This document shows, in pieces, positions 6,499 to 15,059 of a DNA stretch of 45,395 nt (position 1 is its first letter; the number at the start of each line of letters is the position of its first letter). This DNA comes from Phycisphaerales bacterium (GTDB taxonomy: Bacteria; Planctomycetota; Phycisphaerae; UBA1845). Under the pieces are notes generated by a model, which saw only the letters and a list, made by a program, of their open reading frames with translations, was not told where the DNA came from and did no database searches. The stretch lies in the NCBI GenBank assembly GCA_020639095.1, contig JACKHH010000026.1:1-45395 (forward strand). Reading direction: 5' to 3'. A program made the translations under genes and the position numbers.

Positions 6499-9378
6499 AT
6501 GGGGTTGAGTGAACACGCGGAAGCGTCCGATGTGCTGCGGGAGATTGGGGCAGCCATCACGGGTGAGATTCGAACCGACCGATTGGCGCGTGCGTTGTAC
6601 GCGACCGATGCCAGCATCTACGAAATCGTCCCGGACGGTGTTATCTTTCCGCGAACCGTGGCGGACGTGTCTGCCGCGGTGCGCATCTGTGCGCAGCGGA
6701 ACCTGCCGCTGACCGCGCGCGGTGGTGGTACCGGCCTCACTGGCGGGGCGGTCAATCGCGGGGCGCAGCTCGACTGCTCGCGCTACTTGAACCGCGTGCT
6801 TTCGATCGATGCCGAGAAGCGCACCGCGCGCGTCGAACCGGGCGTCGTCCTCGACGAGTTGAACGCTGCGCTCAAACCCCACGGTTTGCATTACGCGCCC
6901 GACGTCGCCACCTCAAGCCGGGCAAACGTCGGCGGGATGATCAGCAACAACTCGTGCGGCGCGCACTCCGTGATGTTCGGCAGAACCTGCGATCACCTGC
7001 TCGGTGTGGACGTGGTGCTCGCCGACGGTTCGACGTATTCCTGGGGACAGGACGCGACGCCGAGTGACAATCCACTGGCCAAACACTGCGAGGAAGTCGT
7101 CCGGGCAGTGCGCTCCGAACTGGCTGCCGATGTCGAAGCGCGTTATCCCAAGGTGCTGCGGCGCAACGGCGGGTACGCGCTCGATCGCCTGAACACGGAA
7201 GGCCGGCTCAATGTCGAACAGTTGATCTGCGGCAGCGAGGGCACGCTCGGCGTGGTGGTGGGAGCGACCGTCAACCTCATTCCGCTGCCCGCGTATAGGG
7301 GCATGGTTGTGGCGCATTTCGACAAGTTGCTCGACGCGCTGGGCGCGACACCGCGCATTCTCACGCACGAGACGGCTGCTGTTGAACTGGTCGATCGCAT
7401 GATTCTCGACGCGACGCGGACGAACCCGTCGATGATGCGAAGGCGACACTTCATCAGCGACGCACCGGCTGCGATCTTGATCTGCGAGATATACGAAGAA
7501 AGCGAAGCCCGTCTGAATGAACGGCTGAACGCGCTTGCGGACGACCTTCGCGGAGCGGGATTGGGATATGCCCATCCGGTGATCACCGACGCGCCCGCGC
7601 AGGATGATGTCTGGTACATTCGCAAGGCCGGTCTCGGATTGCTCACATCGAAGCCGGGCGATCGTCAATCGCATGCGTTCGTCGAAGACTCAGCCGTCGA
7701 TCCGTCGCGCCTTCGCGATTACATCAAACGCTTCGACGAAATCCTCGATGAGGAGGGCGTGAAGGAACGCGGGTACTACGCGCACGCGAGCGTCGGCTGC
7801 ATCCATGCCCGCCCGGTGCTCAATCTCAAGCGCGGCGACGACGTGCAGCGCATGTTCCGCGTGGCGGATCGCATCAGTTCGCTGGCGCTGGAATTCGGCG
7901 GAACGATGACCGGTGAGCATGGCGACGGCATCATCCGCTCGGTGTGGCTGGAAAAGATGTACGGCGTGAAGATCATCGATGGTTTCCGCCGGATCAAGTC
8001 CGCGTTCGACCCGCAGGGAATTCTCAACCCCGGCAAGATTGTTGACCCGCTGCCGATGACGTCAAATCTGCGCTACGGCGCCGGTTTCGAGTCGCGCGAC
8101 TACGTGACAAACCTCGACTTCAGCACGCATGGTGGGATGGCGGGGCTCGCGGGCATGTGCAGCGGAGTGGGGCAGTGTCGCCAGCGTCTGGTCGGCACGA
8201 TGTGTCCGTCGTACATGGCCACCGGCGAGGAGACGCACACGACGCGCGCACGAGCCAATGCGCTGCGCATCGCGCTGTCGAACCGCGATCTGCTCGACGG
8301 GTTGGAAGACCCAGCGCTCAAGGAGGTGTTCGACCTCTGCCTCAGTTGCAAAGCGTGCAAAACGGAATGCCCCACGGGCACCGATATTGCGAAACTCAAA
8401 GCCGAGTGGCAGGCGTACATGCATCGGCGTACGGGCGTGCCGAAGCGGTCCCGGCTGATCGCGGACTCGGTTGGCCTCGCGGGTTGGGGCAGCATGTTCG
8501 CGCCGCTGAGCAACTGGGTGATGCAGTCGGGAATCGTACGCGGAATGATGGAACGGCGTTACGGACTCGACCGTCGCGTACCACCACCCAAGTTCGTGCG
8601 GCAAACGTTCCGCAAGTGGTTCGCCAAGCATCGCCGCGAACGAGGCGAGCGCAAGGACGACCAACCCAAGGTCGTGCTCTTCGTCGATACCTGGACGAAT
8701 CACTACGTACCGCAACAAGGTATTGCGACGGTCAAGGTGCTCGAAGCGATGGGCTATCACATCGTCGTGCCGAACCACGTGTGCTGCGGCAGGCCGATGA
8801 TCAGCAAGGGGTTATTGCCGGAAGCGAAACTGCTGGCGGAGCAGAACGCGCAGAAGCTTGCAGGTTTTGCCGAACGCGGCGTCCCCATCGTTGGCATTGA
8901 GCCGTCGTGCGTGTCCGCGCTGACCGATGAGTTGCCGCAGTTTGTCCGCACGCCACGCGCGCGAATCGTCGCGGGTATGACGCAACTGGTCGACGGATTC
9001 GTAGCCGCCGCCATCAAGGAACGCCCCGACGCGTTGAAGCTCGACACCGCGCGCCTGCCCGAAATCCTCTACCACGGCCACTGTCATCAAAAGGCGCTTT
9101 ATGGCACGTCCGATACGCTGAAACTTCTGCGCGCGGGGAGTCCCGGAGCGTGCGAAATCAACAGCGGGTGCTGCGGAATGGCTGGCTCGTTTGGTCATGA
9201 AGCCGAGCACTACGACGTGGCCAAGGCCGTCGGTGAGCAGCGACTGTTCCCAGCCGTTCGCGAGCGCGGCAACTCACAGATCGCGGTCAGCGGGTTCAGT
9301 TGCCGCCACCAGATCGAACACCACACCGACGCCCACGTGCGCCACGTGATGGAATACCTGGCTGACGCATTGGGCTAG
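6499..9378 (+). CDS. FAD-linked D-2-hydroxyacid dehydrogenase fused to a 4Fe-4S/CCG oxidoreductase module (YdiJ/GlcD-GlcF-like)
   Basis: A 959-residue fusion. The N-terminal half is a PCMH-type FAD domain (RGGGTGLTGGAVN near residue 75, SSRANVGGMISNNSCGAHS near 140) followed by the FAD-oxidase C-terminal domain ending with GEHGDGIIRSVW. The second half is the iron-sulphur part: a Cys cluster from residue 554, a complete CxxCxxCxxxCP site at 614-625 (CLSCKACKTECPTG) and two CCG domains (NHVCCGRPM, NSGCCGMAGSFG) with HCHQKALYG between. This architecture oxidises D-2-hydroxyacids such as D-lactate, glycolate or D-2-hydroxyglutarate and passes electrons to a quinone; E. coli YdiJ is the closest model I know. 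The substrate is not fixed by motif. It is probably membrane-associated on the cytoplasmic side, since no transmembrane helix is evident. Confidence 0.88.
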   Translation: MGLSEHAEASDVLREIGAAITGEIRTDRLARALYATDASIYEIVPDGVIFPRTVADVSAAVRICAQRNLPLTARGGGTGLTGGAVNRGAQLDCSRYLNRVLSIDAEKRTARVEPGVVLDELNAALKPHGLHYAPDVATSSRANVGGMISNNSCGAHSVMFGRTCDHLLGVDVVLADGSTYSWGQDATPSDNPLAKHCEEVVRAVRSELAADVEARYPKVLRRNGGYALDRLNTEGRLNVEQLICGSEGTLGVVVGATVNLIPLPAYRGMVVAHFDKLLDALGATPRILTHETAAVELVDRMILDATRTNPSMMRRRHFISDAPAAILICEIYEESEARLNERLNALADDLRGAGLGYAHPVITDAPAQDDVWYIRKAGLGLLTSKPGDRQSHAFVEDSAVDPSRLRDYIKRFDEILDEEGVKERGYYAHASVGCIHARPVLNLKRGDDVQRMFRVADRISSLALEFGGTMTGEHGDGIIRSVWLEKMYGVKIIDGFRRIKSAFDPQGILNPGKIVDPLPMTSNLRYGAGFESRDYVTNLDFSTHGGMAGLAGMCSGVGQCRQRLVGTMCPSYMATGEETHTTRARANALRIALSNRDLLDGLEDPALKEVFDLCLSCKACKTECPTGTDIAKLKAEWQAYMHRRTGVPKRSRLIADSVGLAGWGSMFAPLSNWVMQSGIVRGMMERRYGLDRRVPPPKFVRQTFRKWFAKHRRERGERKDDQPKVVLFVDTWTNHYVPQQGIATVKVLEAMGYHIVVPNHVCCGRPMISKGLLPEAKLLAEQNAQKLAGFAERGVPIVGIEPSCVSALTDELPQFVRTPRARIVAGMTQLVDGFVAAAIKERPDALKLDTARLPEILYHGHCHQKALYGTSDTLKLLRAGSPGACEINSGCCGMAGSFGHEAEHYDVAKAVGEQRLFPAVRERGNSQIAVSGFSCRHQIEHHTDAHVRHVMEYLADALG

Positions 9379-9393
9379 CGGTAGCGCCCCCAA

Positions 9394-9424
9394 GGGTGGC
9401 ACGGACAAGCTCCGCTTGTCCGTG
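9394..9424. repeat. Solitary left module of the GGGTGGCAC hairpin repeat; likely terminator
   Basis: GGGTGGCAC is followed by a perfect 11-bp hairpin, CACGGACAAGC - TCC - GCTTGTCCGTG. It begins 15 bases after the dehydrogenase stop. The same module forms the left end of the composite elements at 9793 and 13312. No clear U-tract follows, so termination is plausible but not certain. Confidence 0.7.
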
Positions 9425-9469
9425 AGGGGCGTTATCCCGGTTCATAGAACCACCCGGGCATCCACACAC

Positions 9470-9475
9470 TATAAT
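9470..9475 (+). promoter_or_regulatory. Candidate -10 box (TATAAT) for the 69-residue membrane protein
   Basis: A perfect TATAAT lies 85 bases upstream of the GTG start of the small membrane protein. The sequence 16-18 bases further upstream is not close to TTGACA, so this is a candidate only. Confidence 0.35.
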
Positions 9476-9559
9476 ACAGGTAGACGCAGCGCCTCACGCG
9501 GGCGCCGCTGCGTAACGGCGCCGCGCCGGGTGCAGGCAACTTGCATCGGGAGGTGGACC

Positions 9560-9769
9560 GTGGGATCGCTTAAGACGTTTCACATTTTCTTTGTACTGGT
9601 CGTGATGGCTGCGGCGGACCTGTTTGGGATCTGGGCCATCAGGGACTACCAGCATTCGGCGGACGCGATGATTCTCGGATTGGGAATTCTAGCACTGATC
9701 GGCGGACTGGGCCTGATTCCCTACACGATCTGGTTCATTCGCAAGCTCAATCGAGCGCACATCGCATAG
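9560..9769 (+). CDS. Small membrane protein with two transmembrane helices, unknown function
   Basis: A 69-residue protein starting at a GTG. I chose this start because GGGAGGTGG (9548-9556) is an excellent ribosome site six bases upstream; the longer open frame to 9416 is arginine-rich and would cross the hairpin repeat region. The sequence is almost all membrane: TFHIFFVLVVMAAADLFGIW (helix 1, about residues 6-25) and AMILGLGILALIGGLGLIPY (helix 2, about 36-55), with a short DYQHSAD link and a basic C-terminal tail. I recognise no family. It lies alone between the dehydrogenase and a composite repeat element, in the same direction as the dehydrogenase. Confidence 0.7.
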   Translation: MGSLKTFHIFFVLVVMAAADLFGIWAIRDYQHSADAMILGLGILALIGGLGLIPYTIWFIRKLNRAHIA

Positions 9770-9792
9770 CGCGCACGGCGCAGGCCATCGCC

Positions 9793-9919
9793 GGGTGGCA
9801 CGGACAAGCTTCGCTTGTCCGTGGTGAATAGCGAGGCACCCATGCTGTTGTGGGCTCTCGTCCACGCGCAGAGCTACACAGGTTCCTCCACTGACGAGCA
9901 GAGCTTGTCAGTGCCACCC
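9793..9919. repeat. Composite hairpin repeat element, copy 1 (127 bp, 9-bp terminal inverted repeats)
   Basis: The element begins with GGGTGGCAC and ends with GTGCCACCC, a perfect 9-bp terminal inverted repeat. The left hairpin is CACGGACAAGC-TTC-GCTTGTCCGTG (9799-9823). The right hairpin is CACTGACGAGC-AGA-GCTTGTCAGTG (9889-9913), with one G-T pair. A second copy of 126 bp lies at 13312. The ends are conserved between copies and the cores have diverged. No flanking target-site duplication is obvious. Confidence 0.85.
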
Positions 9920-9944
9920 GGATGCCGGTACCTTTGCGCACATC

Positions 9945-10271
9945 ATGGCCGAATTCGTCAGCGAATCGATCGCACCTGCCGGTGGCACCTTCGACATGGC
10001 CGCGATGTCACAAGGCGAACCGGGCCTACCCGCATCATTCATCTGGCGCGAAGAAACCTTTCGCGTCGAGCATCTCACCGAGAAATGGAAGGCAAGTTCG
10101 CCCGGAGACAGCAAGACAGGCCGCAACGTTTACCTCCGCCGCCACTACTACAAGCTGCGTATGCACGACGGTTCGCTCTGGACCGTGTACTTCATCCGCC
10201 AAACGCCCAAGTCCGGTACGCCGAAAGCACGCTGGTTTCTCTATCAGCTTGAAGATGTGTCGGCAGATTGA
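9945..10271 (+). CDS. Small cytoplasmic protein, possibly DUF6504-like
   Basis: A 108-residue protein with no signal peptide or membrane helix. Its core resembles the DUF6504 pattern: a short beta-rich domain with W and R positions (FIWREETFRVEHLTEKWK), then RRHYYKLRMHDGSLWTVYF and a final RWFLYQLE strand. That assignment is from memory of the pattern and is tentative. The function of such proteins is unknown. The gene starts 26 bases after a composite repeat element, has no good ribosome site, and its 3' end overlaps the convergent antiporter gene by 28 bases, so both messages share a stretch of antisense. The reading frame has coding-like composition and its antisense frame is less protein-like. 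Confidence 0.6.
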   Translation: MAEFVSESIAPAGGTFDMAAMSQGEPGLPASFIWREETFRVEHLTEKWKASSPGDSKTGRNVYLRRHYYKLRMHDGSLWTVYFIRQTPKSGTPKARWFLYQLEDVSAD

Positions 10272-11932
10272 TTGCCTAAATCGGTTGCGCATAGCGCAGT
10301 CGCGCGCTCGCGCACGCGTTGGGCGAGTTCCTGCCCCGCCTGCTGCTCATCCTGCACGATCTCGTGCGCACCGGCTTCGTCGAATTCGCTGCGATGGCGG
10401 TCGTAACGACAACGCGTGATGACGTGCGCCTGCGGCGCGAGATTGCGCACTTGCGACAGCACAGTGAGCGCCGCGTAACGATCCGGAAGTGTGATCACCA
10501 CCAGCTTCGCGCGATCGATCCCCGCGTGTTCCAACACATCCTCCTGCGTCGCGTCACCCACTTGCCCGCTCAGGCCCAGGGCATCGGCTGCTCTTCGCGA
10601 GCGTTCGCTCAGGTCGATCACGGTGGCGGGAATGCGACACTCCGCCAGAATTCGCCCGACGTGCTCACCCGCGGGCCCGAACCCGATGAGGATGACATCG
10701 GGATGATGCGCGGGTGCGCTGGTCGGGTCGATGGCGGTGCCGCGGATGCGTCGCGGCATGCCGCGCTGCACGAGCATCCCCACATGTGGGGCAGCCGATA
10801 CGAGCGTCGGCGTAATCAGCAGTGTGACGATCGCACACGAAACGATCAATGCGTAGGTCTCCGCGGCGATGACACCGCCCGCAACGGCTGTGCTACCTAG
10901 GACGAATGCGAACTCGCCGATCTGCCCGAGTGAAAGACCCGCCGACACGCCCGCGGCATCTGACAGTCGAATGATCCGCGCCATCACCCAAACGACAACC
11001 GCCTTCCCAATGACAATCCCAGCCGATACGCCGATCACCAGCGGCAAGTGCGTCGCGATCCAACGCGGATCAGCCGCCATGCCCGCGGATCCGAAGAACA
11101 GCGTGAGCAATAACGTGCGCAGCGAGGAAACGTCCGCGCGAATCAGCGTCGCGAAACGTGAGCCACCGAGGAACAACCCCGCGCCAAATGCACCAAGTGC
11201 CGGAGAAAGCCCAACGCTGTGCGCAGCCCAGGTCGCGCCCAGCCCCGTCACCACCGCGAGCAGCACGACGAGTTCGCGGTTGCGCTCCTGTGTGAACAGC
11301 CCCAGCACGCGTACCGCTACCAGGTTGAGCGCGAAATACATCACGACTACCAGGACGGCTGCCAGTCCGACGGTTTTGCCGACGTCGAGGGCGATGTGGC
11401 TGAGCGCGCCGTCGCCGTGCAGCAGATTCATCAGAATCGCGAACGGCACCACGGCGAGGTCCTGCACCAGGAGCACCGCCAGCGCGACGCGCCCGTGAAC
11501 GCTGTCCAACTCCGCGCGATCGATCAACACGCGAAGACAACAAGCGGTGCTCGACAAGGAAACCATCGCACCGATCGCGATGGCTGCGCGCATGCTGACG
11601 CCCAGCAACGTGCAAACACCCGCCGCCAGCGTCGCGGTGAGCACGATTTGCATCACGCCGCCGAGCAGCATGGATGTACCCAGCGCGCGCAATCGCTGCC
11701 AGGAGAACTCCAACCCCAGGCTGAAGAGCAGAAGCGAAACGCCCAACTCGGCAATGACTTCGATTTCTGATTCGAGCGCCAGGAGCTTCGCGCTGCCGGG
11801 ACCGCCCACGAGCATGCCCGCAAGCAGGTAGCCGATCAACGGACTTTGCTTGAGCCACGACGCAATCCCGCCGAAGATCATGCACACGGCAAGCAGCAGC
11901 ACGACATCGAGCAGCAGCTTCCAGATGTCCAT
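10244..11932 (-). CDS. Monovalent cation:proton antiporter, CPA2 family, with C-terminal TrkA-N domain (KefB/KefC-like)
   Basis: A 562-residue inner-membrane transporter exchanging K+ or Na+ for H+. Residues 1-380 form about twelve helices with the family signature GVSLLLFSLGLEFSW and a conserved central PALGAFGAGLFLGGS region. The C-terminal cytoplasmic part is a Rossmann TrkA-N/RCK domain with GFGPAGEHVG as the nucleotide loop and a second-strand acidic residue in VIDLSERS. In Kef proteins this domain gates transport in response to NAD(H) or glutathione adducts. Start: the ATG beginning MDIWKLL; the frame upstream is charged and not membrane-like. It follows the DUF819 permease gene by 41 bases on the same strand, suggesting one transcript. 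Confidence 0.9.
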   Translation of the reverse strand: MDIWKLLLDVVLLLAVCMIFGGIASWLKQSPLIGYLLAGMLVGGPGSAKLLALESEIEVIAELGVSLLLFSLGLEFSWQRLRALGTSMLLGGVMQIVLTATLAAGVCTLLGVSMRAAIAIGAMVSLSSTACCLRVLIDRAELDSVHGRVALAVLLVQDLAVVPFAILMNLLHGDGALSHIALDVGKTVGLAAVLVVVMYFALNLVAVRVLGLFTQERNRELVVLLAVVTGLGATWAAHSVGLSPALGAFGAGLFLGGSRFATLIRADVSSLRTLLLTLFFGSAGMAADPRWIATHLPLVIGVSAGIVIGKAVVVWVMARIIRLSDAAGVSAGLSLGQIGEFAFVLGSTAVAGGVIAAETYALIVSCAIVTLLITPTLVSAAPHVGMLVQRGMPRRIRGTAIDPTSAPAHHPDVILIGFGPAGEHVGRILAECRIPATVIDLSERSRRAADALGLSGQVGDATQEDVLEHAGIDRAKLVVITLPDRYAALTVLSQVRNLAPQAHVITRCRYDRHRSEFDEAGAHEIVQDEQQAGQELAQRVRERATALCATDLGNQSADTSSS

Positions 11933-11973
11933 GGGCAATTGTCCCGAGGGAGAACGCGAATACGTTAGCGCCG

Positions 11974-13233
11974 CTATGCGGGCGCAACGTCGTGTACGCC
12001 CGCGACCAGCATCAACAAGCGCATGCAAACCAGACCGGCATAGGTACCAAGCACGTAACCCGCAACGGCAAGCAGCGCGCCGACCGGGGCCAGCGCGGGA
12101 TGAAATGCGGACGCAACGATGGGCGCGCTAGCAGCTCCGCCGATGTTCGCCTGCGACCCCACGGCAACAAAGAAGATTGGCGCACGAATAAGTTTGCCGA
12201 CGAGCAATAGCAAGCCGACGTGTACGGAGATCCAGATGAACCCCATGCCGATCAGCGCGCGGTACTCCCAGACGCTTTCGAAACTCGCGTGCGCACCAAT
12301 GCACGCGACCAGGAGGTAGAGCATCGCCGAACCGATGCGCGACGCGCCCGCACCTTCGTAGTTCCGCACGCGCGTGAACGACAACGCCAGCCCCAATGTT
12401 GTCACCAGGATGAACTTCCACGTCGACGCGCCGATGACTGACGTGATCGGCCGCAGGAATCGAATCTTCCAGAGTTCCGCTTCATACTCGATTCCCGCCA
12501 GGTGGCAGGCGTACGCGGCGAGGAATCCCAGCGCGAGAATCGTGAGCAGATCCGCGAGACTCGACGGTCGCGCGGTGCGCTCCTGGAATTCCGCCAGACG
12601 GTGCTTGAGGTCGTCGATGGCCCGCGTGTCGGCGCCGGTCCAGCGGTCGATCGTCTCCTGTTTGCCCGCGAAGAAGAGCAGCACCGCCATCCAGATGTTC
12701 GCGACCAGCACGTCGGGCACGACCATCAATGCGATCATCGCGTCGCTGGCGTAGGCTGCTTTGCCGATCGCGACGAAGTTCGCCCCGCCGCCGATCCAGC
12801 TTCCGGAGAGGGCGGCCATCCCCCGCCACGCGTCTTCGGGTAGAAATCCGTGGCAGATCCACAGCGCGATCGGTCCGCCGATGACCACGCCGGCCGTGCC
12901 GGTGAGCAGCATGATGACGGCTTTGCGCCCCAGGCGGAGGATGCCCGGAACGTCAACCGCGAGCACGAGCAGCAGCAGGCTTGCGGGGAGCAGAAAGCTC
13001 TTCACCCAGTCGAAAAGGGGGGATGCGTGCGGAATGATGCCCGCCGTCGCGAGCGCGGTAGGCACGAAATAGCAAAACACCAGCGACGGGACAACCTTGA
13101 AGACTTTGCCCAGCGTCTCGTGGCTGGACATCCAGAAGATGATCGCCAGCACCGCGAGCAGCACCGCCAGCACGCCGGACGGTTCCGTGATCAGTGGGGC
13201 GGAATGGCCAGCCGTGGCAGCGTCTGCAAGCAT
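11974..13233 (-). CDS. DUF819 family membrane protein (YjcL-like)
   Basis: A polytopic membrane protein of 419 residues with ten or more helices. It shows the DUF819 hallmarks: the glycine-rich LSGSWIGGGANFVAIG segment near residue 145, the ACIGAHASFESVWEY region and the late GSQANIGGAASAPIVASAF motif near residue 365, two inverted-topology-like halves joined by a charged cytoplasmic loop (KHRLAEFQERTARPS). The family has no firmly established substrate; some relatives are annotated as keratan-sulfate or sugar-acid associated and the fold is transporter-like. It is first in a probable two-gene unit with the CPA2 antiporter. No strong ribosome site precedes the ATG. Upstream lies a composite hairpin repeat. 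Confidence 0.85.
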   Translation of the reverse strand: MLADAATAGHSAPLITEPSGVLAVLLAVLAIIFWMSSHETLGKVFKVVPSLVFCYFVPTALATAGIIPHASPLFDWVKSFLLPASLLLLVLAVDVPGILRLGRKAVIMLLTGTAGVVIGGPIALWICHGFLPEDAWRGMAALSGSWIGGGANFVAIGKAAYASDAMIALMVVPDVLVANIWMAVLLFFAGKQETIDRWTGADTRAIDDLKHRLAEFQERTARPSSLADLLTILALGFLAAYACHLAGIEYEAELWKIRFLRPITSVIGASTWKFILVTTLGLALSFTRVRNYEGAGASRIGSAMLYLLVACIGAHASFESVWEYRALIGMGFIWISVHVGLLLLVGKLIRAPIFFVAVGSQANIGGAASAPIVASAFHPALAPVGALLAVAGYVLGTYAGLVCMRLLMLVAGVHDVAPA

Positions 13234-13537
13234 GGGCGTTTACATAGTGGATACGCAGCGCAGCGTCCAGACGAATCGTGCCGCGCACTGGCAGGGACGT
13301 CGAACGGTGACGGGTGGCACGGACAAGCTTCGCTTGTCCGTGGTGGGCAGATTGAGCGGGTCCCAACAGCAGAGAGCTTCGGCAACGAGAACGCTTCCGG
13401 TTTCTCCACTGACAAGCAGAGCTTGGCAGTGCCACCCTGCGCGGACTCGTGACACAATTAAGTGTGAGCGGCAAGGTTGCATCGGAGTTGAAACCATTGC
13501 GCAACTCCGCCGTCGTAAGTGCGCCCTGTCGCGGAGA
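13234..13537. other. Intergenic region between DUF819 gene and purD
   Basis: The gap holds the second composite hairpin element (annotated separately) and presumably the DUF819 promoter. The purD stop lies at its right edge. I see no further gene. Open frames across it are arginine- and serine-rich and cross the hairpins. Confidence 0.6.
13312..13437. repeat. Composite hairpin repeat element, copy 2 (126 bp)
   Basis: Same structure as the copy at 9793: terminal GGGTGGCAC / GTGCCACCC, left hairpin CACGGACAAGC-TTC-GCTTGTCCGTG (13318-13342) identical to copy 1, right hairpin CACTGACAAGC-AGA-GCTTGGCAGTG (13407-13431) with one mismatch. The sequence GGTTTCTCCACTGAC before the right hairpin also matches copy 1 (GGTTCCTCCACTGAC). 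The two copies flank the DUF6504-like/antiporter/DUF819 block. Confidence 0.85.
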
Positions 13538-14797
13538 TTAATTCGCCGCAATGTCTTCGCGACGTGTCACGCCGTCGAAATGAATCAGATCGGCTGCCCG
13601 ATACGCCTGCGCGCGCGCTGCCGCGACGTCAGTACCCAGCGCCGTCACCGCGAGCACGCGCCCACCATTCGTCAGTACGACACCGTCTTCGAGTCGCGTG
13701 CCCGCGTGGTACACGGTCACATCGTCGAGCGCTTCCGCCTCTGCGAGTCCGCGAATAGCTTTGCCGGTTTCATACTTGCCGGGGTAACCGCCGGACGCGA
13801 GCACAACGGTGACGGCCGGTCGCGGATCCCAATCGATCTCCGCATCGGCAAGTTGATTGTCCGCGCACGCGACCAGTGTACTCAACAAGTCGCCACGGAA
13901 GCGGGGGAGCACAACCTGCGCTTCGGGATCGCCGAAGCGGCAGTTGAACTCAAGCACTTTCGGGCCGGCTGCGGTTAGCATCAATCCGGCATAGAGCACA
14001 CCGCAGTACTGCACATCTTCACCACGCAGCGCATCGATGATCGGCACGAGTACATCGGCCTGCACGCGATCGAGCAGCTCGTCCGTCACGCGCGGCGAGG
14101 GGCTGTGCGCGCCCATTCCACCGGTGTTCGGCCCGCTGTCGCCATCGCCCAGCCGTTTATAGTCTTGTGCGGTTTCCAGCACATATATAGTGTTTTCGTC
14201 GACCAGCGCGAGTACGGAAACCTCCGGTCCTTGCAGTCGTTCCTCAACGATCACGGTGTTGCCCGCGTCGCCGAATCGACGTTCGACCATCATCTGCTCA
14301 AGCGCGATCAACGCATCGGAAGGCTCGTCACACACGATCACACCCTTACCGGCAGCCAGTCCGGACGCCTTAACCACAAGCCCGTTTTCGCGCGTGGCTG
14401 TGTAGGTGTGAGCCGCTTGGAAATTCTCAAAGATGCGCGCCTCAGCCGTGGGCACGCGCGCCCGACGCATGAGTTCTTTCGCGTAGGCTTTGTCGCCTTC
14501 GATACGGGCTGCTGCTCGCTTCGGACCGAACGCACGAATGCCCGCAGCCGATAGCGCATCGACAACGCCGGCGCACAACGGCGCTTCCGGCCCGACGACG
14601 ACGAAATCAATCGAGCGCTCGCGCGCGGCAGCAACCACCGCTTTCACATCACCCGGATCGCCTGTGAGGTTTGTGCCTACCGCGGCTGTGCCCGCGTTTC
14701 CGGGCAAGGTGTAAAGTCTTGTCAGCTTCGGGCTGCGGGCAATCGCAACCGCAAGTGCGTGTTCGCGGCCACCGTTCCCGAGGATCAATACATTCAT
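13538..14797 (-). CDS. purD: Phosphoribosylamine--glycine ligase (GAR synthetase)
   Basis: Catalyses the second step of de novo purine synthesis: phosphoribosylamine + glycine + ATP to GAR. At 419 residues it has the standard length and domain order. The N-domain begins MNVLILGNGGREHALA and continues with the PGNAGTA loop. The ATP-grasp core has the GLVVKASGLAAGKGV glycine-rich loop, followed by QDYKRLGDGDSGPNTGGMGAHSP and FNCRFGDPEAQ, the Mg/ATP-binding region. The C-domain contains SGGYPGKYETGK. It is not clustered with other purine genes here. It is divergent from a sigma-factor gene across a 331-bp gap. Confidence 0.97.
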   Translation of the reverse strand: MNVLILGNGGREHALAVAIARSPKLTRLYTLPGNAGTAAVGTNLTGDPGDVKAVVAAARERSIDFVVVGPEAPLCAGVVDALSAAGIRAFGPKRAAARIEGDKAYAKELMRRARVPTAEARIFENFQAAHTYTATRENGLVVKASGLAAGKGVIVCDEPSDALIALEQMMVERRFGDAGNTVIVEERLQGPEVSVLALVDENTIYVLETAQDYKRLGDGDSGPNTGGMGAHSPSPRVTDELLDRVQADVLVPIIDALRGEDVQYCGVLYAGLMLTAAGPKVLEFNCRFGDPEAQVVLPRFRGDLLSTLVACADNQLADAEIDWDPRPAVTVVLASGGYPGKYETGKAIRGLAEAEALDDVTVYHAGTRLEDGVVLTNGGRVLAVTALGTDVAAARAQAYRAADLIHFDGVTRREDIAAN

Positions 14798-15030
14798 GTT
14801 CGTTCACTTCGTGCGCGTATCAGGCATGTAACTGAGCTTCAATAAACGCCTACTCAACAGGCATATAACGGGTGGGCATCGTATGCTTGCAGTAGACATG
14901 CGACAACCGCGGCGTGAGAGCAGAACCATGCATCCACCTGTCGCGTACAAACGAATAGTCGTATGTGGTTGGAGCATTCACGGAGTGCGGAACGCGGTCC
15001 CGCCAAAATCTGTGAAAGCTCTGAAACAAT

Positions 15031-15059
15031 TTGCCCAAGCCGATATCTGGTGGTATAAG
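15031..15059 (+). promoter_or_regulatory. Sigma-70-type promoter of the sigma-factor gene
   Basis: TTGCCC (15031-15036) and TATAAG (15054-15059) are separated by exactly 17 bases, giving four and five matches to the consensus hexamers. Transcription would start near 15066, about 63 bases before the ATG. A perfect dyad overlaps the -10 box and start point. Confidence 0.6.

Noticed and set aside
9793..13437. Composite transposon carrying the antiporter and DUF819 genes
   Set aside because: Two similar elements flank the block, but there is no transposase, no visible target duplication, and the genes have the same base composition as their surroundings.
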